A stretch of 35,794 bases of DNA, from contig DASVWG010000138.1 in assembly GCA_036389695.1 (NCBI GenBank), forward strand, positions 1 through 35,794, written 5' to 3'. The translations under genes were made by a program, and so were the position numbers. The notes below the pieces were generated by a model. That model ran no database searches. It saw only the letters and a program-made list of their open reading frames with translations, and was not told where the DNA came from. Below, piece after piece: positions 14,777 through 23,562 of this stretch. This stretch comes from JALZHR01 sp036389695 (GTDB lineage: Bacteria; Acidobacteriota; Blastocatellia; Pyrinomonadales; Pyrinomonadaceae). Every line of letters begins with the position of its first letter. Positions within the stretch are counted from its first letter, which is position 1.

Positions 14777-15670
14777 ATGATTGAGATTGTCATCTCGTAT
14801 CGCAACCGGAGCATCGGCTCGATGAGCGTGCGCCGCGTTTTGCCGTTTCCGAAACGCCGCGCCGTCGGACCGTTCGTCTTCGTCGATGACTTCGGTCCCG
14901 TGGAAATCGTGCGCGGAAAATCGCTCGACGTTTTGCCGCACCCGCACATCGGTCTGGCGACCGTCACGTTTTTATTCGGCGGAAAAATGACGCACCGCGA
15001 CAGCCTCGGCTCGGTGCAGGTGATTGAGCCGGGCGAAGTGAATTGGATGACGGCGGGAAGCGGCATCGTTCATTCCGAAAGAGTTTCGGACTTGCCGGAG
15101 ATGGCGGGCGAAAATCTGCTGGGCGTGCAGACGTGGGTCGCTTTGCCGGAAAAACACGAAGAAACCGCGCCGGCTTTCGCGCATCACACGGCGGAAGAAT
15201 TGCCGTCGGTCGAAGCCGAAGGCGTCCGCGCGAAAATAATTTTAGGCGAGATTTTCGGCGCGAAATCGCCGGTCGAAACCCTGTCGAATCCGGTTTACGC
15301 CGAATGTTTTTTGCAAACAGGAGCGACGCTTCGGATTCCTGCGGAAATCGAAGAACGCAGCGTTTATCTTTTGTCGGGCGCGCTGCTTATCGCGGGTCAA
15401 AGATTTGAAACCGGCACGATGATTGTTTTCGAAGCCGGAAAAGAAGCGCTTATCAAAGCCGACTCGGACGCGCGCTTGATGATAATCGGCGGCGCGCGCC
15501 TCGAAAAACCGCGTCATATGTGGTGGAATTTCGTTTCGTCTTCACCGGAAAGAATCGAAGCGGCGAAAGAAGATTGGCGAAAAGGAAATTTCGCGATGAT
15601 TCCGGGCGAGACGGAATTCATTCCGCTGCCCGAAAACAATTACCCGAAACCGATTCCGCAACCGCTTTGA
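14777..15670 (+). CDS. Pirin family protein
   Basis: A 297-residue double-cupin protein. The metal ligands match human pirin: H55 and H57 in HPHIGLATV, H99 and E101 in GIVHSE. The N-terminal segment FVFVDDFGP and the GEVNWMTAG block are also conserved. Pirins bind iron; some bacterial members, such as E. coli YhhW, are quercetin 2,3-dioxygenases, while others have regulatory roles. The physiological substrate here is unknown. It is cytosolic. The C-terminal extension (about 265-297, ending in a Pro-rich tail) is longer than minimal pirins and is typical of the PF05726-containing form. It is divergent from the neighbouring hypothetical gene. Confidence 0.92.
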   Translation: MIEIVISYRNRSIGSMSVRRVLPFPKRRAVGPFVFVDDFGPVEIVRGKSLDVLPHPHIGLATVTFLFGGKMTHRDSLGSVQVIEPGEVNWMTAGSGIVHSERVSDLPEMAGENLLGVQTWVALPEKHEETAPAFAHHTAEELPSVEAEGVRAKIILGEIFGAKSPVETLSNPVYAECFLQTGATLRIPAEIEERSVYLLSGALLIAGQRFETGTMIVFEAGKEALIKADSDARLMIIGGARLEKPRHMWWNFVSSSPERIEAAKEDWRKGNFAMIPGETEFIPLPENNYPKPIPQPL

Positions 15671-15692
15671 TTTAAAGAAATTTCTAAACGAA

Positions 15693-17132
15693 TTAATTTT
15701 TTAGCTGAAGCTTTTTAAGATTTTCTTCAATATAAGCTTTGTGTTTTTCAATTTCAGTTTTAACCAGAAGTTTAATTTCATCTTGACCTAATGCTTCTGA
15801 ATACAATTTTTTAAATTGTATTGTCTGAGTGCTATTAGAAACAACGTAATTCTTCTTATTTAATAAAACATAAACTGTAGAGTTATGATTAAAAGCCTCT
15901 ATATACTCGCGATTAAAGGAAGTAAAACGAAATTGAAAAATAAATCCATTAGTCAATGATTTGATTCTCTTTTTTGCTGTTTCAATATCTTTTTCTACGT
16001 ATGCTTCTGTTTGAGAATCAACCTCTTGTAATTTACCAAACATTTTTTCTGAAGTATTTTGAATAGTGTCCAGATATTCAAAAAGAGTTTTAGCCTCTGA
16101 AATATTTCGATTAGATTTAAATTGATTAACTTGAATTATGTATAAGGTGTCAATATAAAATCTTTTGAATTTACTGCATTGATTTTCAAGGTATTTAGCT
16201 AAAGGAATTAATGATTCATCAAAAAGTTCGTTAATTGTTTGAAAACTCTTTACTGCTTTTATTTTTCGTCCGGCTTTCTCAAGTTTTTTATCTAGTAATG
16301 CTAGTTCTTTATCTAAATCATCAGGTTCTTCAATGTCTTCGCCTTTTGCGCCTTTAATCATAACTTCGAGTGAGTGAATTAAATTTTGCGCGATATATTC
16401 AATAAAAGGCTCAAGTTCATCAGCATCGGCAAGGCGAAGAACAGCAAAATAATTTTCTTTATCTTCGGTTTTGATAATCACGGGCGGATAGCCGAATTGC
16501 ATCAGGATAAAGTTCATCAAAATTCGCGCGACTCTGCCGTTGCCGTCGTCAAATGGATGAATGCGAATGAATCGGTAATGAAAGAGCGCGGCTAGAATAA
16601 TCGAATTTACGTCTGGTTTTTCCTTTTCGTTTCTAAACCATTTGACTAATTCCTGCATTTTTGCGGGCGTTTCTTCGGGCGTGGCGAAATAAAAAGTTTC
16701 GCCCGTTACGGTGATGACGTGATTTGGCTGAGTTTTGTATTTGCCGACTTCAATTTTCCGGCGCGTCGGTTTGCCTTCGGGAGTTAAAGCTTCTTTGTAA
16801 CTCGATTCTTTTAGTAAAAGCGTATGAAGCTCGCGGATAAATGTCTCGGTCAAAGTGCTTTTGTCTTTTACAATTTCTAAAATCCAATTAATCGCTTCGT
16901 TGTGTCCGGTGATTTCAAAATGGTCTTTGAGCGGTTTGCCCTGCGCTGTAATACCAAACAAAATTAAGGCTTTGGTTTCGCCGTAGGTGAGAGAATTTCC
17001 TTCGATATTGTTTGAATGATAATTCCAGTCAAGCCGAAATTTTTGCATAATGCGCGCTTCGGCTTCCGCATTGAGAGGACGCAAACTGTCGAGTTCGGCT
17101 TTTAATCTTTCAACTTTTTCCAAAGCTTTCAT
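15693..17132 (-). CDS. Class II Fic domain protein (putative AMP transferase) with an AT-rich C-terminal region
   Basis: A 479-residue protein. The Fic active-site motif HPFDDGNGRVAR starts at His192. The N-terminal inhibitory helix motif (S/T)xxxE(G/N) appears as S40-N-N-I-E44-G45, so this is a self-inhibited class II Fic protein. The usual chemistry is transfer of AMP from ATP to a Ser, Thr or Tyr hydroxyl on a target protein. The second half (about 240-479) is Lys/Glu-rich, probably helical, and has no domain I recognise; class II enzymes often carry a winged helix there, but I cannot see one clearly. The DNA of this half is strikingly AT-rich compared with all neighbours, which suggests horizontal acquisition. 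The stop codon is near the end of the convergent pirin gene. Confidence 0.92.
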   Translation of the reverse strand: MKALEKVERLKAELDSLRPLNAEAEARIMQKFRLDWNYHSNNIEGNSLTYGETKALILFGITAQGKPLKDHFEITGHNEAINWILEIVKDKSTLTETFIRELHTLLLKESSYKEALTPEGKPTRRKIEVGKYKTQPNHVITVTGETFYFATPEETPAKMQELVKWFRNEKEKPDVNSIILAALFHYRFIRIHPFDDGNGRVARILMNFILMQFGYPPVIIKTEDKENYFAVLRLADADELEPFIEYIAQNLIHSLEVMIKGAKGEDIEEPDDLDKELALLDKKLEKAGRKIKAVKSFQTINELFDESLIPLAKYLENQCSKFKRFYIDTLYIIQVNQFKSNRNISEAKTLFEYLDTIQNTSEKMFGKLQEVDSQTEAYVEKDIETAKKRIKSLTNGFIFQFRFTSFNREYIEAFNHNSTVYVLLNKKNYVVSNSTQTIQFKKLYSEALGQDEIKLLVKTEIEKHKAYIEENLKKLQLKN

Positions 17133-17171
17133 AGCTCACATTTTCAAACGTTTAATTAAGGTTTGCAAGAA

Positions 17172-18935
17172 CTATTTTTTCAACTTTAACTTGCGGGCGA
17201 AAGCATTATAAAGCTTATCGATTTCGCCGACTTTTAAAATTTTTGCCGTCGCAAAAAACACGATTCCGCCGAGCGCAATCGGCGCGAAGCATTCGATTGA
17301 ACGGGAAATAAAATTGCTCGCGCCGAATTGTCGATGCAGAAAATAATAACTGAGATAACAGACCGCCGACATAACGGCGGAAGCAATGGCGATGCGCGTG
17401 AAAGCGGAAAAAATTTCTCTGCCGTTCAGGCGCGAAATGCGTTTGCGCATCATCAGCGCGAGCGCGAAAAAATTGACGAGCGCGACGCTCGAAGTCGCCA
17501 GCGCGACGCCGACGTGACCTAAACCGCCCGGATATTCGGGCGTGACGCCGACGTTTGAGAGCCAGTTGCGAAAAAGAAAGCTCGCCAGAGCGTTGACCGC
17601 AATCGAGGCGATGGCGATAATCATCGGCGTTTTCGCGTCGTCCAGCGCGTAAAACGCGGGCGAAAGAACCTTGATTGCCGCGTAGCCGGTCAAGCCGATT
17701 GAATATCCCGCCAAAGCCCAAGCCGTCATCGTCGTGTCCGCCGCGTCGAATTTTCCGCGCTCGTAAATCAGGCGAATAATCGGCTCGCCCAAAACGATTA
17801 AGCCGCAGGCGGACGGCAAAGTCATCAGAAAAACGAGATTGAGCGACGACGAAAGCGTGTCGCGAAAATCCTTGAATTTGCCCTCGCTCGCCATCCTGGA
17901 TAAAACCGGAATCGAAGCCGTGCCGATGGCGACGCCGAAAACGCCGATCGGAAACTGCATCAGGCGAAAAGCGTAACTGAGCCACGAGCGCCCGCCGTCG
18001 ATGCCGGAAACGATTGCCAGATTGACCAGAACGTTTATCTGCACGGCTGAGGTTCCCAAAATTGCCGGAGCCATCAGGCGCATCACGCGGCGCAAGCCTT
18101 CGTCGACGAAATCGAGCGTCGGTGAAAAGCGAAAACCGACTTTCAGCAGCGACGGAACCTGCATCAGAAATTGAAACGCGCCGCCGATTAAAGTGCCGAT
18201 TGCCATCCCGATTATCGCCCATTGCGCCGCCGCGTCCGGCACGCTCGTTTTGTCGCTCGACGAAAGCCAGCCGCCGCCCGAAAGCCAGCAAGCGAAAGCC
18301 AGACCGAAGGCGATGGAAGCGATGTTGAAAACCGTCGAAGCCGAAGCCGGAACGCCGAAAACGCCTTTCGTGTTCAAAACGCCCATCGCCACCGCCGCCA
18401 GCGCGACCAGCAGGATAAACGGAAACATTATCTGCGTCATAACGACCGTGAGCCGCGCCTTTTCGGGCGAAAAACCGGAAGCGACGACCGCGACCAGATA
18501 AGGCGTCAGAAAAATTCCGATGATGACGACGACGCTCAGGATGACGGCAAGCGCGTTGAAAACGAGGCTCGCCAGCCGCCACGCTTCGGCTTCGCCTTTT
18601 TTGATTTGATAATCGGTGAAAACTTTGACGAACGCGGCTGAAAGCGCGCCTTCGGCGAACAAATCGCGCAAAACGTTCGGAATCGTAAAGGCGGCTTGGT
18701 AAGCGTCGTAGAGAAAGCCCGCGCCGAAGTAGCGCGCGAAAATCATCTCGCGCACCAAGCCCAAAACGCGCGAAAACATCACGGCAATCGAGACGATTCC
18801 GGCAGATTTAGCGACGCTGGTTTGTTTCGTCCGCGGCTTTTCGGCTTCGATTTTCTCGTCGGTGGTAGAAGGCTCGGCAATTAGTTCGGGAGTTTCTTCG
18901 GTTTGGTCGGTTTCTTGCTTTTCGATTTCGCTCAT
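17172..18935 (-). CDS. murJ: Lipid II flippase MurJ
   Basis: A 587-residue polytopic inner-membrane protein of the MOP superfamily. After a 40-residue acidic cytosolic extension, the first membrane helices carry the MurJ hallmark SRVLGLVREMIFARYFG (about 56-72) and DAYQAAFTIPNVLRDLFAEG (about 80-100). About 14 membrane helices are expected. It flips lipid II from the cytosolic to the periplasmic face for peptidoglycan synthesis. The N-terminal extension is longer than in E. coli MurJ and is Glu/Thr-rich. It lies 100 bases downstream of dacB on the same strand, but a terminator intervenes. The start at 18935 is an ATG; the ribosome binding site is weak. Confidence 0.95.
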   Translation of the reverse strand: MSEIEKQETDQTEETPELIAEPSTTDEKIEAEKPRTKQTSVAKSAGIVSIAVMFSRVLGLVREMIFARYFGAGFLYDAYQAAFTIPNVLRDLFAEGALSAAFVKVFTDYQIKKGEAEAWRLASLVFNALAVILSVVVIIGIFLTPYLVAVVASGFSPEKARLTVVMTQIMFPFILLVALAAVAMGVLNTKGVFGVPASASTVFNIASIAFGLAFACWLSGGGWLSSSDKTSVPDAAAQWAIIGMAIGTLIGGAFQFLMQVPSLLKVGFRFSPTLDFVDEGLRRVMRLMAPAILGTSAVQINVLVNLAIVSGIDGGRSWLSYAFRLMQFPIGVFGVAIGTASIPVLSRMASEGKFKDFRDTLSSSLNLVFLMTLPSACGLIVLGEPIIRLIYERGKFDAADTTMTAWALAGYSIGLTGYAAIKVLSPAFYALDDAKTPMIIAIASIAVNALASFLFRNWLSNVGVTPEYPGGLGHVGVALATSSVALVNFFALALMMRKRISRLNGREIFSAFTRIAIASAVMSAVCYLSYYFLHRQFGASNFISRSIECFAPIALGGIVFFATAKILKVGEIDKLYNAFARKLKLKK

Positions 18936-18971
18936 CGCTCGGTGAAAAAATTCATTATCTTATTTTTTTCG

Positions 18972-19011
18972 CAAAAAACAAAAGGAAGCGTTTTTCACCA
19001 GCGCTTCCTTT
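18972..19011 (-). terminator. Rho-independent terminator after dacB
   Basis: Read on the minus strand, a perfect 10-base stem (19002-19011 with 18981-18990, aaaggaagcg and cgcttccttt) is followed by tgttttttgc. It lies 25 bases after the dacB stop codon and before the murJ start. Confidence 0.88.
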
Positions 19012-19035
19012 GAAAGATTCGATTGTAAAAAATTT

Positions 19036-20400
19036 TTAGTTGCTTGCCGCGCCCGAATTGGCGTAAGTGATGCGCGTTCTGGCTAAACGTAAAGCGACCG
19101 ACGTCGTCGTGTAGCCTAAAGGAGCCGCGCCGCCGAATTCGTTTTGAATCATCGTCACGTATGAATCCTGAAACGGACGAAAGCGTCCGGGCGTGCCGCG
19201 CTGGTTGAAAATCACGAACAGCAATTTGCCGCCGTTGCGCGTCTGCATCTCGCCGCAAAGGGCGCTGACGCCGCCGTCGGTATTGCCCAAAGTTCCGGTT
19301 TTGCCGACGACGCTGCCGAGCGAAAATCCGTCTTTAAAACGATTCTGCAAAGTTCCCGGGTCGACGCCGGCAATCGGCATAATGTCGGCAAACGTCATTT
19401 TGTAGCGCGCCAGCTCTGCCCGCAAAGCTTTCAGAAGCTTCATCTGCGCTTTCGGCGTGACGCGGTTGATGCCGAGACCGCTCGAAGTCGCCAGCGAAAA
19501 TTCCTGCGGCGCGACGTTGGCGTTCAGCTGCACGACGCGCGCGACGGCATAAGCGCCGCCGAGCATATCGCCGAGCCGTTCGGCTAAGAAATTGTTTGAA
19601 TAGCACATCGTCACCTTGACGATTTCGCGCAGCGGCGCGGATTCGTGCGAAAAGAGAAGCTTTGCCGTATTCGGAATAATATCGACGTAGAGCGCGCCGG
19701 CGACGCTGACGCTCGGATATGTCACCTGATTGCCTCTACCGGACGAAACCAGAAAATCGAGCCACGCGCGAGTGGCGGCGGCGCTTCTTTTGCTGCCGTC
19801 GAGCGAAGCCAAAAGAGATTGCCCCGAACGCTGCGTCGATTCGCTGTAGTTCATTATAAAGCGGTCGGTAACGACCAAATCGCCCGTCACGCTGCGCACG
19901 CCGAGTTTGTTCAGTGCGTCGGCAATCGCCACGCCGTGTTCGTAATTAAACATCGGGTCGCGTCCCGAAATGTATAGATTGCCGTTGAGCGTCGCGGTCG
20001 TTTTGTCAATTATGCCGTCGTAATAAACATTGGTCGGGAAACGATATTCGGGACCGAATGTTTTCAGCACGGCGTAGGAAGTGGCGACCTTGACGTTTGA
20101 AGCGGGGTTGAAAGTGTAATCGGAGTAGCTTTCCTTAACGATTTTGCCGTTGGCGTCTTCGACCAGAATGCCCGTGTAGCCCGGAATATTAATATCGGAG
20201 TCGAGCGGATTCTGGATGTCCGGGTTCGGCGTGACCGGCGTCGAGCCGCCGGTCTTTTTGACGAGCGGCGTAGAGGTCGGCTGAACCTTGATGTCGGGCA
20301 GATAAGGCTGAGTAGTCTGCGCCGAAACGTTTCCCGCGCCCAGAAATGCGACGAGAGCGATAAACAACCAAAAGGCTTTAGTCTTTAAGGAACCGAACAT
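19036..20400 (-). CDS. dacB: D-alanyl-D-alanine carboxypeptidase/endopeptidase (PBP4, peptidase S13)
   Basis: From the ATG at 20400 the protein has 454 residues; a TTG one codon upstream is unlikely. A Sec signal peptide with a hydrophobic core at 9-21 and a VSA-Q cleavage site near 27 sends it to the periplasm. The three penicillin-binding motifs are present: SxxK at S101-N-V-K104, SxN at S268-N-N270, and KTG at 367-369. PBP4 proteins trim or cleave peptide cross-links in peptidoglycan. A Pro/Thr-rich linker (about 30-65) precedes the catalytic domain. The insert domain between SxxK and SxN is present but compact. Its neighbour murJ acts on the same pathway. Confidence 0.93.
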   Translation of the reverse strand: MFGSLKTKAFWLFIALVAFLGAGNVSAQTTQPYLPDIKVQPTSTPLVKKTGGSTPVTPNPDIQNPLDSDINIPGYTGILVEDANGKIVKESYSDYTFNPASNVKVATSYAVLKTFGPEYRFPTNVYYDGIIDKTTATLNGNLYISGRDPMFNYEHGVAIADALNKLGVRSVTGDLVVTDRFIMNYSESTQRSGQSLLASLDGSKRSAAATRAWLDFLVSSGRGNQVTYPSVSVAGALYVDIIPNTAKLLFSHESAPLREIVKVTMCYSNNFLAERLGDMLGGAYAVARVVQLNANVAPQEFSLATSSGLGINRVTPKAQMKLLKALRAELARYKMTFADIMPIAGVDPGTLQNRFKDGFSLGSVVGKTGTLGNTDGGVSALCGEMQTRNGGKLLFVIFNQRGTPGRFRPFQDSYVTMIQNEFGGAAPLGYTTTSVALRLARTRITYANSGAASN

Positions 20401-20403
20401 CAA

Positions 20404-20822
20404 TATTTTACTCCGTATTTTTTTTGTGTTGTGGCAGGCTTTCCTTTCACGCTAGTAGGAAGGCTGATTTGAAGTATACCACAGCACCTATATTCCTTAT
20501 CAAGCAAAAAAGTCCGAAACCTTGCCCGGTTTTCTGCCAGAACGCTCAATTTGATGTCAATTTGCCCGATTCGGATGCAAAACTTTTCGAAATCGCTTAT
20601 GGAAACGATTCTGATTACTTATATATTAAAAACGCCGAAAAGGAAAGATTTTTCAGCGAATTTCGCGCAAAAATTTTCTTGACGCAAGACGTAAACAGGA
20701 ATAAGATACGCGATGACCAACAACAATTCACGGTTGTTTAGCCTACGACCACGACACGCCGCAGACCGAACAACCTTTCTGATTAAAATTTAAAATGCTT
20801 TTTTAAGCAGAAAGGACAGTGT
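20404..20822. other. Divergent intergenic region between dacB and the 20823 gene
   Basis: About 420 bases with no convincing gene. It holds a possible minus-strand promoter for dacB at 20473-20503 (TTGATA, 19-base spacing, TATACT) and a good plus-strand promoter at 20679-20707. The transcribed leader of the plus-strand gene would be about 110 bases and includes a small hairpin (aatgctttttt...aagca near 20794-20811) just before the ribosome binding site aaagga. An open TTG-initiated frame at 20424-20741 is probably fortuitous. Confidence 0.6.
20679..20707 (+). promoter_or_regulatory. Sigma70-type promoter for the 20823-22739 genes
   Basis: TTGACG (20679-20684) and TAAGAT (20702-20707) are separated by exactly 17 bases. 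They lie upstream of the gene at 20823, with a leader of about 110 bases. Confidence 0.6.
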
Positions 20823-21602
20823 ATGTTGAAAAAGACGGCTTTTCTCTTGCTTGGAATTACATTTCTAGGATTGCTTCTGTTTATCATATTCTTCCCGTTG
20901 CCCACGACGAAGATTCAAGGTCAGAAAACTACTAATGAAAATAAAACTTTCTCTGTCAATGTGACTCAGCTTTCAGCCGAAAAGGGCAAAATTCCCGTCG
21001 AACTGAAATGCAGAGAAGTTTTACTGCTCAGTCCGGAACGGCTTGAAAACCTATCGTGTGTTGCTATCAACAATACTAACAAATATATAACCGCTTTAGT
21101 GGTTGCCTTTTCGATTATTACCGAAAAGGACGGAAAATCATCTGAAACCGGACGGATTTACACTTTAGAGACAATTGTTCATCCTAATTTGCGCGAAAAA
21201 CGTCGTAACGCGTTTATTCCTCCATCAGGCGAAGGCTTGATAGAGCCTTTAACCACCTCTTTTGAAGATGAAGTTATAACCGGCGTCACAATGCGAATTG
21301 ATTATGCGGAATTTGAAGACAATACCGGAATCGGCGCAAATCTATCCGGTTCAAGAATTTTAGCTGATATGCGCGACGGAGCGATAAAATTCAGAAATTT
21401 TCTGGCGCAAAAATATACTCAAAGCAATCTGGCGGCTTCCGAAATCGTCCCGTTGCTGCAAACCCCGCGCTCCATTATGGACGACTTAAAACTTCAACAA
21501 CATCAATTTCAAGGCGCCGATATATACCGGAAGTATTTACGCCGAGCATACAAGAGCGGCGGCGCTGAGAGCTTGAAGGAAAATCTCTTGGATAGGAGAT
21601 AG
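20823..21602 (+). CDS. Hypothetical membrane-anchored protein
   Basis: A 259-residue protein of unknown function. Residues 5-27 form one hydrophobic helix, either a signal anchor or an uncleaved signal peptide, so the rest should face the periplasm. The body has alternating beta-strand patterns (ITALVVAFSIITEKDGK, VITGVTMRIDYAEFED), which suggests an Ig-like fold. The last 70 residues are helical and charged. The ribosome binding site (aaagga, 9 bases before the ATG) is good. It lies 5 bases upstream of the Cys-rich secreted protein gene, so the two are co-transcribed. Confidence 0.78.
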   Translation: MLKKTAFLLLGITFLGLLLFIIFFPLPTTKIQGQKTTNENKTFSVNVTQLSAEKGKIPVELKCREVLLLSPERLENLSCVAINNTNKYITALVVAFSIITEKDGKSSETGRIYTLETIVHPNLREKRRNAFIPPSGEGLIEPLTTSFEDEVITGVTMRIDYAEFEDNTGIGANLSGSRILADMRDGAIKFRNFLAQKYTQSNLAASEIVPLLQTPRSIMDDLKLQQHQFQGADIYRKYLRRAYKSGGAESLKENLLDRR

Positions 21603-21607
21603 AAACT

Positions 21608-21943
21608 ATGCGAAAAATAATGCTTGCCTTGTGCTTTATTTTCTCTGCCCTCAGTATAAGTTCTCAACTTCTTCCAAATTGCCGTCATGTATACAGTTGC
21701 GCCGCACCATGTATCGGCGGTCATTGTCCTACAGGTTGTGACTTAAAACTTTTTTATACGGATTGTAGGGATATTCAACACCGTTCTTTCGATAGCTGCG
21801 TAAACAGTGTTCCTAATTGCAGGGCTGATTGTGAATGTGGTTGCGACTATGGCGGTCCGAGAATAATCGGAGAAATGTCCTGGTATCAGCCCTGCACCGA
21901 CGCCAAACCCGACGCCGACGCCGGGACCGCCGCCGGGCTGTGA
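21608..21943 (+). CDS. N-terminal part of a frameshifted Cys-rich secreted protein
   Basis: This frame encodes a Sec signal peptide (hydrophobic stretch at residues 4-17) followed by a Cys-rich segment with about 14 cysteines in the next 70 residues (CAAPCIGGHC, CRADCECGCDYGG). It would leave the cytoplasm and form disulfides. Near 21880 the sense passes to another frame, which opens after a TAA at 21864 and reads a Pro/Thr linker (PAPTPNPTPTPGPPPGC) into the gene's second half. This frame's own end, beyond about residue 95, loses its Cys pattern and becomes Asp/Ala-rich, as expected for out-of-frame reading of a Pro/Thr linker. I therefore read 21608-22739 as one gene interrupted by a +1 shift, either an assembly error, a mutation or a programmed event. 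A ribosome binding site lies in the end of the upstream gene. Confidence 0.7.
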   Translation: MRKIMLALCFIFSALSISSQLLPNCRHVYSCAAPCIGGHCPTGCDLKLFYTDCRDIQHRSFDSCVNSVPNCRADCECGCDYGGPRIIGEMSWYQPCTDAKPDADAGTAAGL

Positions 21944-22739
21944 AGCGCCGGGCATATTTGGCTGTCCCGCTGGAACTGTGCTGACCGGCGCAGGTTGGTG
22001 CTGCCCGTATCTAGGCGTCTGTAATTATGAATGTTTCGAACCGAATCCGGAATGTCCGTGTTACGGCGGCGGAGAATTGTTGACGGCGAAAAATAAAACA
22101 TCGTGTAATCGCGAGCCACAGTTTATTAAAGCCGGTTATTCGGTTGAATCAAGCAAATCGGCGCGGATACCGGAATGTTATTGCAGCGTGTCGCCGATTT
22201 TGATTGATGTTTCAGGCAACGGCTTTTTGATGACCGATGCGGCACACGGCGTCTCGTTCGACTTTAACGGCGACGGCGTTGTCAAAGGCAGGATTTCTTG
22301 GACAGCCGCCAATACTGACGACGCGTGGCTGGCGCTCGACCGCAACGCAAACGGCAGGATTGACAACGGGCAGGAATTATTCGGTAACGCCACGCCGCAA
22401 TCCGCGCCGCCGGATGAAGAACGACACGGCTTTCTGGCGCTGGCTGAATACGACAAAACGGCAAACGGCGGAAACCTTGACGGCGAAATCTCACCGCAGG
22501 ACGCAATATTCAACCAATTGCGCTTATGGCAGGACACGAATCACAACGGCATTTCCGAATCAAATGAACTGCACACGCTCGCCGAATTGGGACTCAGAAC
22601 GATAGAACTTGATTATCGGGAATCGAGAAAAACAGACGAATACGGCAATCAGTTTAAATATCGGGCAAAGGTTACAGACGCGCAAGGCGCGCAGCTCGGT
22701 CGCTGGGCGTGGGATGTGTTTCTGCTTAATGAGCCTTAA
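21867..22739 (+). CDS. C-terminal part of the frameshifted secreted protein, with EF-hand-like calcium sites
   Basis: The frame is open from 21867; a GTG at 21978 is the first formal start, but no ribosome binding site supports it. The product begins with a Pro/Thr linker, then a second Cys-rich block (GWCCPYLGVC, CFEPNPECPC), then a globular region starting SPILIDVSGNGF. Three Asp-rich loops look like EF-hand/dockerin-type calcium sites: DFNGDGV, DRNANGRIDNGQELFGN and DTNHNGISESNEL. The terminal segment KYRAKVTDAQGAQLGRWAWDVF is the family signature that I know from many Acidobacteriota secreted proteins of unknown role. It is presumably extracellular or cell-surface. It is continuous with the segment starting at 21608. 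Confidence 0.75.
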   Translation, partial: SEKCPGISPAPTPNPTPTPGPPPGCEAPGIFGCPAGTVLTGAGWCCPYLGVCNYECFEPNPECPCYGGGELLTAKNKTSCNREPQFIKAGYSVESSKSARIPECYCSVSPILIDVSGNGFLMTDAAHGVSFDFNGDGVVKGRISWTAANTDDAWLALDRNANGRIDNGQELFGNATPQSAPPDEERHGFLALAEYDKTANGGNLDGEISPQDAIFNQLRLWQDTNHNGISESNELHTLAELGLRTIELDYRESRKTDEYGNQFKYRAKVTDAQGAQLGRWAWDVFLLNEP

Positions 22740-22764
22740 TCGAACAAAGATTTTTTGTCTTTTC

Positions 22765-22798
22765 AAAAGAACGTCAAAGCTCTCGGCGTTCTTTTTTT
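22765..22798 (+). terminator. Rho-independent terminator after the secreted protein gene
   Basis: The stem aaaagaacg (22765-22773) pairs with cgttctttt (22787-22795), followed by more T residues. It is 26 bases after the stop codon at 22739. Confidence 0.85.
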
Positions 22799-22826
22799 AT
22801 GATTAAATTCAAATTCTCGAAAAATA

Positions 22827-22855
22827 TTGACAAGCCGCGCGGGCGCTCCTAAACT
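22827..22855 (+). promoter_or_regulatory. Sigma70 promoter for the 8-oxoguanine glycosylase gene
   Basis: A consensus TTGACA (22827-22832), a 17-base spacer and TAAACT (22850-22855) are followed within 15 bases by the GTG start. The leader would therefore be very short. Confidence 0.7.
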
Positions 22856-22869
22856 ACGGAAAGATTTTT

Positions 22870-23532
22870 GTGAAAAAAGAAAAACCGCCCGTCACCATTG
22901 AAAAAATCAAGCAGACTCACCTTGAGCGAGGCGCGGAAATCCGCGCGCGTCTGGCTGAGTTTGAAGCCGTCTGGCAATCCGCGCCGGACGAGCGGCTCTG
23001 GGAAGAGATGGTTTTCTGTTTTTTTACCGGCGGCTGTTCGGCGCGGATGGGAATGCGCTCGGTCGAAGCGGTGCGACCGTTTTTGCAGCACGGAAATTTC
23101 GAACAGCTTTCCGGCGCGCTTTCCGGCGTTCATCGCTACCCGTTTGCGCGCGCGGGCTATATCGTCGCCTCGCGCGAATTCCTGCGTGAACATTGCGATT
23201 TAAAACTGCGTAATAAGCTTTTGAGCTTCACGGACGATTTGGAGCGCCGCGACTGGCTGGTGAAGGAAAAGCGCATTAAAGGCTTGGGTTACAAGGAAGC
23301 GAGCCACTTTTTGCGCAACGTCGGGCTGAAAGGTTACGCCATTCTGGACAAGCATATTTTGCGCTCGCTGGCGGAATTAAAAATTATTGACGAGCCGAAG
23401 CCACCAAATACGCGTTCGAAGTATCTAAGAATTGAGCAACAGCTTAAAAATTTTGCCTGCCAGTTGGAAATCGATTTCGATGAGATGGATTTGGTTTTGT
23501 GGTCGCTGAAAACGGGTGAAATCCTCAAGTAA
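22870..23532 (+). CDS. 8-oxoguanine DNA glycosylase/AP lyase, Ogg2 type
   Basis: A 220-residue helix-hairpin-helix GPD protein. The motif IKGLGYKEASHFLRN places the catalytic lysine at K142, and YAILDKHIL places the catalytic Asp at D160. The 18-residue spacing equals that of Methanocaldococcus jannaschii Ogg (K129/D147), so this is the archaeal-type Ogg2 family, which excises 8-oxoguanine and nicks the abasic site. The family occurs in archaea and scattered bacteria. The start codon is GTG with a weak aagat/ggaaag region upstream. It has its own promoter and lies between two secreted-protein genes, with no other repair genes adjacent. Confidence 0.9.
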   Translation: MKKEKPPVTIEKIKQTHLERGAEIRARLAEFEAVWQSAPDERLWEEMVFCFFTGGCSARMGMRSVEAVRPFLQHGNFEQLSGALSGVHRYPFARAGYIVASREFLREHCDLKLRNKLLSFTDDLERRDWLVKEKRIKGLGYKEASHFLRNVGLKGYAILDKHILRSLAELKIIDEPKPPNTRSKYLRIEQQLKNFACQLEIDFDEMDLVLWSLKTGEILK

Positions 23533-23562
23533 AATTTAAATTCGGGGAAAGGAGTTTTCGTC

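Noticed and set aside
20424..20741. 105-codon frame starting at TTG between dacB and the membrane-anchored protein gene.
   Set aside because: It lacks a ribosome binding site, its start falls next to the dacB start, it contains a good promoter near its end, and its composition is not protein-like.
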